A stretch of 64,000 bases of DNA from Pyrocephalus nanus (Eukaryota; Chordata; Aves; Passeriformes; Tyrannidae). Below, in pieces: positions 12,370-24,000 of this stretch. The stretch spans positions 15,701,501 to 15,765,500 of the forward strand of contig CM076264.1 of NCBI GenBank assembly GCA_038380795.1, given 5' to 3'. Below the pieces are notes generated by a model. The model saw only the letters and a list, made by a program, of their open reading frames with translations. It was not told where the DNA came from and did not search any database. Position numbers and translations under genes: made by a program. Numbering within the stretch: the stretch's first letter is position 1; each line of letters opens with the position of its first letter.

Positions 12370-14883
12370 TAATTTAAAAAGTTTCAAAGAAACATGTCAC
12401 ATCTATCATAGTTATGGATTCTGGGACTGAAAGGGTAACTACAGAATTTCCAAATTAAAAAAACACTTGGAAATCATACAGGACTTCAAATATTTTTCAT
12501 CTACACAATAAACAGAAAAAAATCTTCAGCTTTTAAGTAAAACATTTTGATTTAAATTCTGAGCCTGGAGATCACTGACGCTTCTAACAGAGGAGCTATT
12601 TCATTCTACTATTTCCTTCTACTGGCATATTATTTCCAGAAATAAAGTTTTGCCAAGCAATTTCTGTGCTATGGAGAATCACAGATGCATTCCCAAAGTT
12701 TATCAAATCAAGCCCTTAGTAACAGCATTTCCTGTGACTTTCCACACACGTAAATATTTACTTCTAAGAGAGATTTCCCAATAAAACAACAGAAAAAGTA
12801 ATTGCCACAAAAATGATGAAATAAGTTTTAAGAGAGCAACCTGACAACAGTATAAACTGTGGCCTCTTAGGTGTGAAAGCCAAAGACCAGCATGAGTATT
12901 TGATACTTGAAGGGAGAAAAGGGAGTCTGTCTTGAAATTAATGGATATATATGCCTTTAAGAGGAAGATGGGGGGAAAAAACCCACAACAACAACAACAA
13001 ACAGAACAAAAGCCTTTAATTTTTCCTTTCAGTCTGCACATTACCTTTTGTTCCAGTGTAACTCTGGAGAACAAAGCCAAGAGAGCAATACTAATCACCA
13101 TCTGCTCCAGCACTAACACTGGTGTGTACATACACGTTCTTCTGCATAGTTCATCATACTTTTCTGAGTAGAAAGACAACTTTAAGGTGGTAGCTGCAAC
13201 TTCATGAGATGAAATTACCATTAAAGTTACACCAACTTTATTCATACAGTAAGCTTCAGTGTTGGGTTTTTTTTTGGTCAAAGGTTAAGTCATGTGGCAC
13301 TGTTCCAAAACTCCAGAGTCATTCTAGTGCGCCCATTTCCGTGTAAGGCATACCCAAATTCACTAATTACTCTCACATTCTCCCAACTTAAAGGATATTT
13401 CTCTACTCCCCTTAATTGTGCAACACAGCATACAGCTCACAGTATCTGTAGTTTTTCCACTCCTTCTGTTTCTGCACAGAAAACATACATTAAAAAAAAA
13501 AAAAAAATAGCCATTTCATCAGTACTATTTCTGTTGCTGTCTGGAATTCAGAAAACTCTTCCCAAAGCCAAGATAAATGCAAAAAGTAGTTTCCTGAAAC
13601 TTATAATTCCACAGTCTTTTCCCACCACTTCGGAAAAACCACTTGCAGGGGGGAAAGCCATTGCTAGCTGTAACTGATATCATCATGGCTATGTTTCCTG
13701 CTGCTCCTCACTGACTGAATTATGAACTTGCCCAAGACAACAGCCCTGGTTTCCTGATGTATTACCCAGGAGACACCTGAGGAACCCACAGGTCTTGGGA
13801 CTCTTCAGTTGTGAAACAGTTGGAACACACCCACTGAAACTGCAATCCTTAGGACTTCCACACTCCCAGACCAACCAGGTACTCTAAAACTCAAGAGTTC
13901 AGAGCTGCAAATTGCCTGGGCTCAGGCTCTCAGGGAAGGGAACAAAAAGCTCTTTAAAAAAAAAAAAAAAACAAAAACAAAGCAAAACAAAGAGCTGGCA
14001 CAAAACCACATAATGAATAAATAAACCACTTTGATTACAGTATAATCCTATCAGATTATCATCACACTTTTTTTCCAAACTGAAACATTTCTTTTTTTGT
14101 CAGAAAAGTCAATTCATCAACAGCTTGCTTCATTATAAAATTCTGAAGTGTAACAGTGAAAAATCACTCAAAAAAGACTTGCACATTTAAAGACTAATTT
14201 CCATACTTTAGATGTGAAAAATCCAGTCTCATCTCTAGTTATCTAAAAAAAAAGTTCAAATAGGTATAGCAGAAATCAACCACTGCAAGCAATCGTTTTT
14301 CCCAAGCTACTCAATATCCAGTTGTAGGGAGGTATTACCACAAGCACTTTTTTTATAAAGGATGGCTTAAAATGATTAAAACAAATCTACATCAAACTTG
14401 AGGTACTCTGCACACAAAATAAACTCAAGTACAGCCACCCAGCTCTTCTACCTGTGCTTGTTCTTCCCCATAAGAGATAAGCTCCTCTTTATGCAGTTAC
14501 ACTGTGATGTGACAGCAACCTGAGTAACTAAAAATATAATTTGCTTCACCCTGTAAAGACTTAAAAAGGAAAATTATCAAATGATATGTGATGTTCTCTC
14601 TCACCCCATTTATAATTAACCAATAATGGCAAGAAGCTTCATCCCAAATTCAAATTCCTCCAAAACTTTAAGCAGAAAGTGTATATGCCATTGTAGTCAA
14701 ACTTCATGCCAATGCAAAGTTACTGCTTCTCATTACCTAGTCCCTCTTATTTTTTTCATAATGCCCATTATGACTGTCATTGTGTCTCTACACAGAATTA
14801 GTTTAATAGCTGCAAATGAGATAAATACAAGGAGGTATCAAAGAATTACTGGTGAACTGTCACGTGTGGTCAGATCCACAAAG

Positions 14884-14916
<33 letters not shown>

Positions 14917-15285
14917 CACTGATAAAAGAATGTTGTAGCAGCAGGGAGGAATAGAGATTGCAGAAAGTTCAAAAAAGCAAATGTGGACCTGATTCATTTA
15001 CACGCTGTTTGAGATATAAGGAAAACCTCAAGGTCTTTAAATAAGTTTCCTTAAAAGAAAAAAAAAAGAATCATTTAATTTAATTTATATAGATGACATA
15101 ACCAGGATGTAGCACATGAAAACTGATCCTACGAGCATACAACTAAATTCTTGACTTTATACTCATATTTGGTTTCACCATTATAATAAGTTATTCACAC
15201 TTCAGTCTGAAAATATTTCTAGGGTGGACTATAACAAAAAGAACAGTCGCTCCTACTTCAGGTACTTCTCAGAAGTCACGGGCAC

Positions 15286-15584
15286 TCAGGAGGCTGCAGC
15301 AAGGTGGGAGTTGGTCTCTTTTTCCAAGTAACAAGCAAGGGGACGAAATAAAATGGAAGAGGAGGTTTATATTGGATACTGCGAAAATATACTTCACAGA
15401 AAGGGATGTAAAGCATCGGATTATGGTGCCCAGGGCAGTGAATGAGTAATTTTCCCTGGAGGTATTTAAAAGATGTGTAGGTTTGGCACTTGGGGACATG
15501 GTTTAATGCCGGGCTTGGCGGTGCTGGGTTAATGGCTGGACTCAATGATCTTCAGGGGTTTTTCCAGTCTAAGTGATTCTATGT
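15286..15584 (+). mobile_element. CR1 3' fragment (about 300 bp)
   Basis: Plus orientation. It has AAGGTGGGAGTTGGTCTC, GGAGGTATTTAAAAG, GGCACTTGGGGACATGG, GGACTCAATGATCTTCAGG and a decayed tail GTGATTCTATGT. The 3'UTR belongs to the 'GGTGCTGGGTTAA' CR1 type, like the copy at 49108-49345. Confidence 0.93.
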
Positions 15585-15696
15585 ATTGTAAACAGACAGA
15601 AAATTCTGCCATTTGATTTTATTTTTTTTTTACATTTTAAAACTCCTTGAATGCATTATTTAGTTGCTAGTGAAAGATTCAGGCCATTCACTTAAG

Positions 15697-15752
15697 AGTT
15701 GAACTCGATGATCCTTGTGGGTGCCTTCCAACTCAGGATATTCTGTGATTCC
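15697..15752 (+). mobile_element. CR1 3'-tail fragment (56 bp)
   Basis: GTTGAACTCGATGATCC, GGTGCCTTCCAACTCAGG and TATTCTGTGATTC match the last part of the CR1 3'UTR in plus orientation. Confidence 0.85.
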
Positions 15753-17338
15753 AAATCACTTATTCTACACCTGCTTAACTTGATCCCTCCAAAACCTAAA
15801 CAGGCTTGAAATCAAATATATAGGTCCAATGCCTTCTCTGCTTCTCAAGACAAGAAGCCATTAATGCTGACAGCTGAGTCAGCCATCGTGGTTGGACCAG
15901 CTGGAGAGTTGCCCTTTCAAGGAGTAACAATACTAAATTTCAGGACACTGCCTTCAAAAATTAGTTATTTTAATAATGTAACAATTCATTTTAAATAGTT
16001 GATTAAGAAAACAATAGCCATTTGTTGTAGCTGGGATAACATTGCTTCACAACTGCTGAAGAGGATACAAGACTGCTCACTCGAAAACCTATTTTCATCT
16101 CAACTACAACTTATTATATGAATTGTCTCAAATCACAGAATATTAGAAAGAAAAAGCAGTTCTTATTGTAAAGCCAAATCCACACAAGTACTTCAGCAAT
16201 CGTTTCATTGTACAGTAGTTTTCTTAATGTACAATAAACAGAAAGTGCAAAATAGGTGTTTTCATTTTGACAAAACTTTGAACTTTGTGTTTTAAGCTTT
16301 ATTCTTAACAAATTTAGAAGTTCAATCATCAGTTAAGTAAATGGTGATTTATTAAAAAATTCTGTTTATTGATTATGGACTCACAGGTTTACATACAGGA
16401 AGCTTTTTGCCTGTTTGTTTCACATTTTTGTCTTTTTTTTTCAATTTGCATGAAAATGTCCATACAAACAATCCTGCACGAACAGCACTGCGTTCTAAGC
16501 TGTGTGAAATTCCAAGCTGTATAACATTCATTTCCTCAGAAACATAACTGCTGTCTTTCTAGAATTATTATTACAAGACCTCTGGCTCTCTTTACACACT
16601 CCTATGAGAATGAAAATACTGATTCCTGGGGAACTGCACTTAAACTTAATTCTCTGAAAACCTGCTTTCCTGGAATTGTTCAATATGAGGTTTGTACTCC
16701 TTGAAAAATACCAGTATCTCATGAGAGATGAGTTTTTCTGGGCCATGAAACAAAAACACTTTTTGGAATAAAACAATTCTCAGAGATGTCACTTTTAAGA
16801 ATTGTCAAAATGGTTTAGGTTCAAAATTGGTGTTTTCATCATATGAGTTGTAGGCACACATTCTCCTCATTTATACTTTCAGCAGAGGTATTTTTTTCTG
16901 ACATCAACACAACAATCTCCTGGATTTATTTCATAGACCATCTTTACTTCTTCCATAATCAGCAACTTCCTTGAAGCGCTGCAGCATTATTTCTTGTTAA
17001 ATGAAACATTCCAAAACAGGGCAGGTAAACCAGCAAACAAGTGAAGAAGAAAGGAAAAAACAACAGATCTGAAGGCACACAGCAAAAGGAATTATTTTTA
17101 AGAGACAACAAATAGAATGAGAATTACAGACTTTCATCTCAGTGAAACAGTATGTCGAGAAGACTAAATCTGAAAGCAAATTCCTTAGGTTTCTCATAGA
17201 GAAGAAAAGTTTGTCAGACACAAAGGGTTTCAAGGGAGCAATGCTGGAGTCTGAAAAGGGGAAACCAATACTGATTTTTCACTCTATTATCGTATATCAT
17301 AGAATCATATTGTAGAAATAGTTACAAAAATCGTATTA
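15753..17338. other. Unannotated intronic DNA
   Basis: AT-rich intron with no supported gene. 17297-17310 (ATCATAGAATCATAT) resembles a CR1 tail in minus orientation but is too short to call. Confidence 0.5.
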
Positions 17339-17960
17339 TGTTTGCACCTCTCCCTGGTTTCCTCTTCTGCTCATGCTGGTATTTACTACTCCTAGCTGTT
17401 GGGTACCAGGCAGATATCAGGCCTGGGAAAGCAGGTGCAGTTGCTCAGCAAGAGGCCTTGGAGATAAGGATGGAATCCAGCAAACGGCCTTGGACACTCA
17501 GTGAGAGCGAGAGAAGCAGCTGCTAAACTTCTGTGGAAGAACATCAGGCGGCAGACACCTGCAGCTCAGGTTAAAACTGAGAAAAAAGGACTTTTAATCC
17601 CTACTTGACCTGTAGAAAAAACATAGCCTTCTATGTAGCAATACCAGAGTGCCATATGATAGTGTAAAAGAGTTTGAATAGAGTAAGTTTTAAAAAATTG
17701 TATAACTGTGTGCCAAGTAGTTCCTAGCAAGCTCCCTGCCCTGCAGCCTGTAAGACCCCTGTGCTAGGTGTGATAAATATGCTTAATGTCAACATTGCAT
17801 TCCAAAATTGGCTCTTCCGCCATTTCTGGTGCTGCTCTCCACTTCCCCTCACCCTGCTGCGCACAAGACAAAGAGGATGAATAAAGAAGAGGAAGAATAA
17901 AACCCTCATTTTTGCTGCTGCAGTCGAGCTCTCTTTATTTCACCACCAAGCCTGCAAACA
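17339..17960 (+). mobile_element. Putative solo LTR of an endogenous retrovirus (622 bp)
   Basis: The block begins TGTTTGCA and ends TGCAAACA, perfect 8-bp inverted termini with the TG...CA ends expected of LTRs. Near the 3' end are two AATAAA signals (17880-17885 and 17896-17901), followed by a CT-rich segment fitting R/U5. The composition differs from the flanks (GC-richer). No primer-binding site or gag/pol frame follows, so if it is an LTR it is solo. I cannot see a target-site duplication: the left flank is GTATTA and the right flank GCTAGG. That weakens the call; mutation or a wrong boundary could explain it. Confidence 0.55.
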
Positions 17961-18254
17961 GCTAGGTACCAAAAAAGTCCTAGTTAGAGAGCTGGTTTAG
18001 GGAAGTGGACATCGGCACCTAGCTTCATTCATCTTTCCCATAATTATTCTTAGAACAGAAATCTCCTTTGTATAGGCTTGCTTGCTCATTGTGGAGTTAA
18101 AAAAACACTTGTTCTTGCCCTAACTCTTCATTCTTAAATCTTATCTGACCTTCAAATACCACTCATTCACATACCTTATCACAGAATCACAGAATTATCA
18201 TATGCAGCTTATAATAAGAAGAGAAATGTTAAACTCTTATTAACTAAGGCAGGA
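17961..18254. other. Unannotated intronic DNA
   Basis: No gene. CACAGAATCACAGAATTATC at 18180-18199 looks like a short CR1 tail remnant in minus orientation, just before a longer CR1. Confidence 0.4.
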
Positions 18255-18698
18255 AGAATCACAGAGTCACAGAATGGTTTGGGTTGGAAAGGAGCTTAAA
18301 GATCATCCAGTTCCAATCCCCTGCCATGGGCAAGGACAACATTCCCTAGAACAGGTGGTTCAAAGCCCCATCCAGCCTGGCCTTGAACACTTCCAGGACG
18401 GGGCATCCACAGCTTCTCTGGGCAACCTGTGCTGCCAGTGCCTCACCACCCTCACAGTAAAGAATTTCCCCCAATACCTAATCTAAAACTGCTCTCTTTC
18501 AGTCTAAAGCCACTATATATTGTTCTATCACTGAACAGCCTTGTAAGAAGTCCCTCTCCATCACCCTTGGAGTCCCTTTAGGTACTGAATGAAAGGCTTT
18601 TGTAAGGTCTCCCTGGAGCTTTCTCTCCTCCAGGCTGAACAACTCCAACTCTCTCAGCCTTTCCTCACAGGAGAGGTGCTCCATCCCTAATCATTCCA
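18255..18698 (-). mobile_element. CR1 3' fragment (about 440 bp)
   Basis: Minus orientation: the tail side is GAATCACAGAGTCACAG, then GGTTTGGGTTGGAAAGGAG, the CCCTGCCATGGGCAAGGAC block, TCTGGGCAACCTGTGC and the ORF2 C-terminal region (GCTGAACAACTCCAACTCTC). It is 5'-truncated near the '[20 protein letters not shown]' coding segment. Confidence 0.95.
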
Positions 18699-19192
18699 AC
18701 ATATATGATTCAACATCAATACACAAATGGCAGAGTTGCTTCTTTCACTATCATCATCCATTTGAAAATTAGCCAAAAAAACTTTCAGAATCCTCCTTGC
18801 TCATCTCTCTCAGCCTCCTATACAATTCATCATCTTGGAGTGTAATTTGGCATCACTTGAAACTGTTTGTTCCAAAACAGTAACTTTTAATTCCATTTTC
18901 CCAAAGGAAATTCAGCCAGAGCTTACTCTTCCTCCCCTCCCCACCTACATAAAAATGGAAGAAACTCTTCCTTTCAGTTGGTACTTGTCTTTACTTAATC
19001 TGTGTCCACTTCCATTTTTGCCTGTGTTTTTCTATAAAGGTGCTTTTCTCAAGCAGTTTAGTGTCTCATACTCTATGTTGCCCTAATACTGCTTTTAGCA
19101 GTCACTGATAGAACAGAACACTCAAGTTTCTTATTTCAACAAAGCTACAGTAATTTGAAAAAGAGGGGGAAAAAAAACCAAAACAACAACAA

Positions 19193-19226
<34 letters not shown>

Positions 19227-19874
19227 CCCATAAAACACACAAAAGAAACATTGATCATAGCACCATTCATAGAATTTGGAAGGGAAAAGAGGTTTCCAGA
19301 GGAAATAGATTTTTCCTGTCATCTTGTTCTGATCTAATTGAAGCAGCCTGTACAAAGATTGTCTTTGTACAAAACCCATCTTTGAATACCTCCGCTAGAT
19401 CAACTCATCAAGTTTAAAGCTGTCCTCATTTTCAGAGCCTGTAATCTCTGCTAATAATACTTAGCAGATACTTTCCTTGAGTGTGTCCTAGCTTAGTCAA
19501 TTATAACAGTGGTGCTGGTCACTTCGTTCCACTTTGCATACAACCAAACCCTTGTTTTGATATCCATGTCTCAGTACTGATAACTCCTTCCCTGGGAGTT
19601 CATCTATGTCAGTTGTGTCCTCTTCCAGATCTCCTCCCAGGCCCCTCAGACCATTCAGGTTATAACTCTCAAAATACCAATAAAACCAGTTTGAAACAGA
19701 ATGCAACACATTTGGTTCTACTGTGCTCTTAAGTATTTCTGTAACCTTACTTCAAAAAGATGACTCTCCCGATCTCTTCCTCTTATTTTGCTATTTCTGC
19801 CCATTTTGCATCTGAAATTACACAGTGCACTTTCAGAAAACAGCACTGGAGCTTCTAACACTGAGTGTAGCTCA
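18699..19874. other. Unannotated intronic DNA with A32 tract
   Basis: No supported gene. It contains an (AAC)n lead-in and 32 consecutive A at 19194-19225. Confidence 0.5.
19194..19225 (+). repeat. Poly(A) homopolymer, 32 nt
   Basis: Uninterrupted A32 preceded by CAACAACAAC. No retrocopy or recognisable LINE/SINE body ends at it. Confidence 0.95.
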
Positions 19875-20293
19875 GTGAAAGAGCATCCCCTATGAAAGCA
19901 GGATGAGAACGTTGGGGCTGCTCAGCCTGGAGAAGAGAAGGTTACATGGAGACCTCACAGCAACCTTCCAGTTGAAAGGGGCTTACAAAGGAGGAGCCAG
20001 AGAGGTAATCTTTGTCAGGGGCTGTAGTGACAGGGCAAGGAGTAACAGGTTTAAACTGAAAGAGAGAAAATTTAGGTTAGATATATGGAAGAAATTCTGT
20101 ACTGTGAGCGTGGTGAGGCCCTGGCACAGGTTGCCCAGAGAAGCTGTGGATGCCTCATCCCTGGAAGTGTTCAAGACCAGGCTGGATGGGGCCCTGAACA
20201 ACCTGGTCTAAAGGAAGGTGTCCCTGCCCATGGCAGGGGGGTTGGAACTAGATGATCTTTAAGGTCCCTTCCTACTCAAACTATTCTATGATC
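19875..20293 (+). mobile_element. CR1 3' fragment (about 420 bp)
   Basis: Plus orientation. The ORF2 C-terminal frame is still readable over about 100 codons (RTLGLLSLEKRRLHGDLT, later FRLDIWKKFCTVSVV and LPREAVDASSLEVFKTRLDG), followed by the 3'UTR (CCCTGCCCATGGCAGGGGG, GATGATCTTTAAGGTCCC) and the tail CTATTCTATGATCC. It is one of the better preserved short copies. Confidence 0.95.
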
Positions 20294-20486
20294 CTCCCTG
20301 TCTTAGTTAATTAGGAGTTTAACATTTCTCCCTTCTCTCCTTGTTCTAGGCTGCCTGCCTAAGTCTAAGGAGAACACAGGCAAACTAATCAAACCCCTGC
20401 AAAAAGTCATTACAGAGCCAAACACGCTAGTGTGGATTATTAGCAGAATGTTTCCTGAATAATAAAGAAAACTTCCATGGATCTTT

Positions 20487-20556
20487 GGGGAAAAAAAAAG
20501 AAAAAAAAAGAAAAAAAAGGAAAAAAAAAAAAAAAAAAAAAGGAAAGAAAAAAAGC
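20487..20556 (+). repeat. Poly(A)/purine tract
   Basis: About 70 bp of A with occasional G, including A21 at 20521-20541. The plus strand contains only purines across it. Confidence 0.9.
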
Positions 20557-21042
20557 AGCACAAAAAGGATATACGTCTGTAAACTTTTCTATCCTTTGGT
20601 TATTTAGAAGCAGGTTTGTAGTATAGAAAAATTAGGTACTAACCTAACCTTTGTGTAAACTAGCATCAAATCCATCTTTCCAAAAATAACCACAGATATC
20701 AAGACTGTTTTTACACATACTTCCAAATAGTACAGCAATGGGTATTATACTGCCAGTTGATTTTTGTTCTTTTTCCTCCTCTTAGAAAGGCAAGAATGCT
20801 ATCCAGTGCATCCTCACTTGAAATTCAGAACAATACACAGACCTGCTGCTACACAGAAAAAAGACTGATGAGCACCATCTCATGGGCATTTTGGGTAACA
20901 GATTTTGAACAGAAAAAAGAACTTTGTATATGGATCTACCTTCCAAAATAAACACATTGAAATTACGCTTGCATGTTGTTCAATTTCAAAGTTTCAGATG
21001 CTTAGATGTGAAAATGTGGCACAAGTTAATGGACTTTTCTAA

Positions 21043-21072
21043 AAACTAGAAACTAAAACTAGTTTCTAGTTT
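21043..21072. repeat. Perfect inverted repeat (12-bp arms, 6-nt loop) in a CTAGT-rich patch
   Basis: AAACTAGAAACT (21043-21054) and AGTTTCTAGTTT (21061-21072) are exact reverse complements. The patch continues with further TCTAGT and AACTAGTCTA units to about 21098, so it looks like local duplication and inversion of a short ACTAG-containing unit. Confidence 0.85.
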
Positions 21073-24000
21073 CTAGTCTAAACTAGTCTAAAAACTAGTC
21101 ACTGCAAATATATCAAACAGAAACACTGACACATTCACAAAGGAAGAATCTCAGAAGTATTTAAACACTAAAAAAGGTATTTATAAGGAGTTATGTACAT
21201 TAAATTAATTTCACCCCCATCCCAAAGAATCCACTTTCTGGTACAGGGACTCTAAAGTAAGTTCTCAAACAATGAGAGCAGTGCAAACAAAATTCTTATT
21301 TTCCCTTTTAAGCCTGTACACAATCCAAAAAAAATAATTTTAAAAGCATGATTACAAACTTGTACGTTTTCTTTTCAGCTTTACAATAATTAATGAGAAT
21401 CTCAAAGATTGTTTACCTCTATTCCTGCAGATCCTAGAATGACTAACATGACTCCTTAAAAACAGTCTTGTGGGCCGTATTATTTCGAGCACTTGACATT
21501 CAACAATACAGTTGAAATTTTACCCAGTAATAGCAGTACCTCAGAAAGAACATCCCCTTTCACTTGTCTACTAGTTCAGGTTACAAAGATACTCCTACTG
21601 TAGCACATAACATTTCAATCTTTCCTCAGTTAATTGAAAAGTTTAACACCAAATAAACTTACAGACAACTCACCTTGCTAAGCACATTTCTGATAAATAA
21701 AATCTTTTTCATTACAGTTTCTGTAAGATTCATAGGTAAAATGTCTTGTAATAGTCACAGTCAAACTAGTTTTGTTCCTCTGAGTGCTTTCACCAGCCCT
21801 GCACACCAAATGAAACTTTGTTTACTGGTTTCATTTATTGGATACCACTTAACAAACAAACCAAGAGCCAAAACAAAATATTAATCACAGCATTTTAAGT
21901 ATCTCTGCAGTAAATAGAGTAAATTGTGGTAGTGTATACAAAGCTACTCCTAGCTAAGTACGCCACTACAAAAACTAGACTGTTAATTCTAGAGAAACAT
22001 CATTTTTTTGAGAGCTATAAAAGCATAGTTGTGTCCCTCCCTGCCCTGACCACAACCTGATCCTGGGAAAGGCTTTAATTAGAACATCATGGTCAGCACC
22101 TGAAAGAGGAGGCCACAGTTCTCCAACCAGACACTGTATTGTCACTCGGCTGCACCAGCTTTGCAATCATTTCGCTGCTGCTGAGGGTCAAACCAGATCT
22201 AATATTTCAGATGCAGATCAGAATGACTCTGTGTAATCCTTCCGAGCAAACCCTACAGTGTTTCCTTGGCTTCCCTCCAAAACTCACTACAGTGATCTCT
22301 GTGCACAGCCTCCTCCAGCACTGAGGCTCAGCCAGCTCCCACTCACAATGTCTTAATAAATTTGCCAGTACAGATCCTTCACAGTTGATAAGGACGATAA
22401 TGTTATAAATTGCTGTTACAGAATTTTTCTTATTACCACATGAATCTCTGTGAAACTATCAGGTGTCTTTTCCCAAGTTCACTTTTAGCAGGACAAGTGT
22501 ATAAACTCTCAATCAGCTGAAATAATTCTCAGCAACTCACCTGTAGAAATTCAGCACAGAAGAAACTAAGTTTGGTCACCAACCCTGCCTGGTGACAAAC
22601 ATTTCAGCTTCATCCTATGAATTTCATCTCACATCAAAAAATTAACCCTAGGGCAAGACATATTTTGTATGAAGTATGAACATAATTACCACAGCCACTT
22701 CGACATCTTTCTGTTCCTGACCCAGGCAAGTCCATACCAGTTCAAATATCACATAACTGAGGTTTCCAGATTTCCCTAATAAAGAGGAGAGATTACTGCA
22801 AGGCCAAACACATAAAGTTCCACCCAATGTATTGAGTCAATTTTAGCATCTTTGGTTGGGCTTTCATTAGAGCACTGACATTTCTTTCCTTTACAGTCAA
22901 GGTTTATGCATCATTTACTGTAGTCTTTTACAAAACTCAGCTATTTTTAGTCTACAAGGGTGATCTGCACTCCTTAAGACCCCATGGAACTAATTTTAGT
23001 ACAGTGTTTCCAACATCTCCAAATCTCTGGCAGAACACCTCATATAAGAAACACTCGGCTATTGTTAAGTTTTTGCACTGTTAAACTTACTGCCACTGAA
23101 ACCTGAACAACTGTGGGCTTATTGGCAATTGTTCCAAGCTGTCCCCTAATCCACTTTGCCAAGATTTATTGGCAACACTTAGTCTGCAGACTAACTGCAT
23201 AAAATATTAGTTGGCCTTATGGCTGATGTTATGCAGGAGGTCACATTAACACATTGATCGCTCCCTCTTATAATCTCTACTGGACACTCTTTCAAGGGAA
23301 GCCTTTATTGGCAACTGTTAGTTTTTAAGTGCTATTCCAAGACAGGCCTTTTGGTACCTGAATTTTAGGAAGAACACTGCTCTTCTCTCAAACATTTGTA
23401 CCTTGTTTTTTAAACACTTAAACATTCGATTGCTTCACTATTACCACACAACGATTCCTGCCCCCCACCTTTTTATTTCAAACATCAGTTATGTCACAGA
23501 ATAACTACAGTAACTCTGTACCACTCCACCTCAATAGAATTCTACTAACTGGTTTTGTTAAACAATCTTATGGTTCTCTTAGACTTCTATGTAGGACCAC
23601 AAATAAATTAAAAAAATATATATACCTATAGACACTGTATGTGTACAAGACCACAGAGAATAAGACTTGCATCATATGCAGGCAAGCTTAAATAAAAAGC
23701 TAAAAAAAAAAAGTCTGAAAATATAAGGTTTTATTGTAAATTCCAAAAGTTTGAAATTAAATACTTTTCCCCTGTAAATTGCTATGTCCTAATGTACGCT
23801 AAGTACATTGCAAATAGCTTTATACACTTCACTGCAAATCTAACCCAGCTCAGTCTCTAAATGTAAACATCCTCATTGTGTTATCCAGACAGAGTTAATA
23901 TAAAAACCCAAAGCAAACTTCTCCTGTCCTCCTACTGGCATGACAGGTGAGCATACTATTGGCATTACCGAACACTTCGCTTTCTGTAACTGAAAACTGA

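Larger units (their letters stand above)
11340..15285. other. Unannotated intronic DNA with poly(A/T) tracts
   Basis: Contains A22 (11893-11914), A16 (13492-13507), A16 (13956-13971) and T19 (14895-14913), plus a 46-bp direct repeat pair (11420-11465 and 12324-12369). The 193-codon minus-strand frame at 12703-13281 is discussed as a finding. No recognised gene. Confidence 0.5.

Noticed and set aside
19862..19890. tRNA-like A-box (GTGTAGCTCAGTG-AAAGAGC) before a CR1
   Set aside because: No B-box, anticodon arm or acceptor stem follows, and the segment also fits the CR1 coding sequence that precedes the conserved CTATGA motif.
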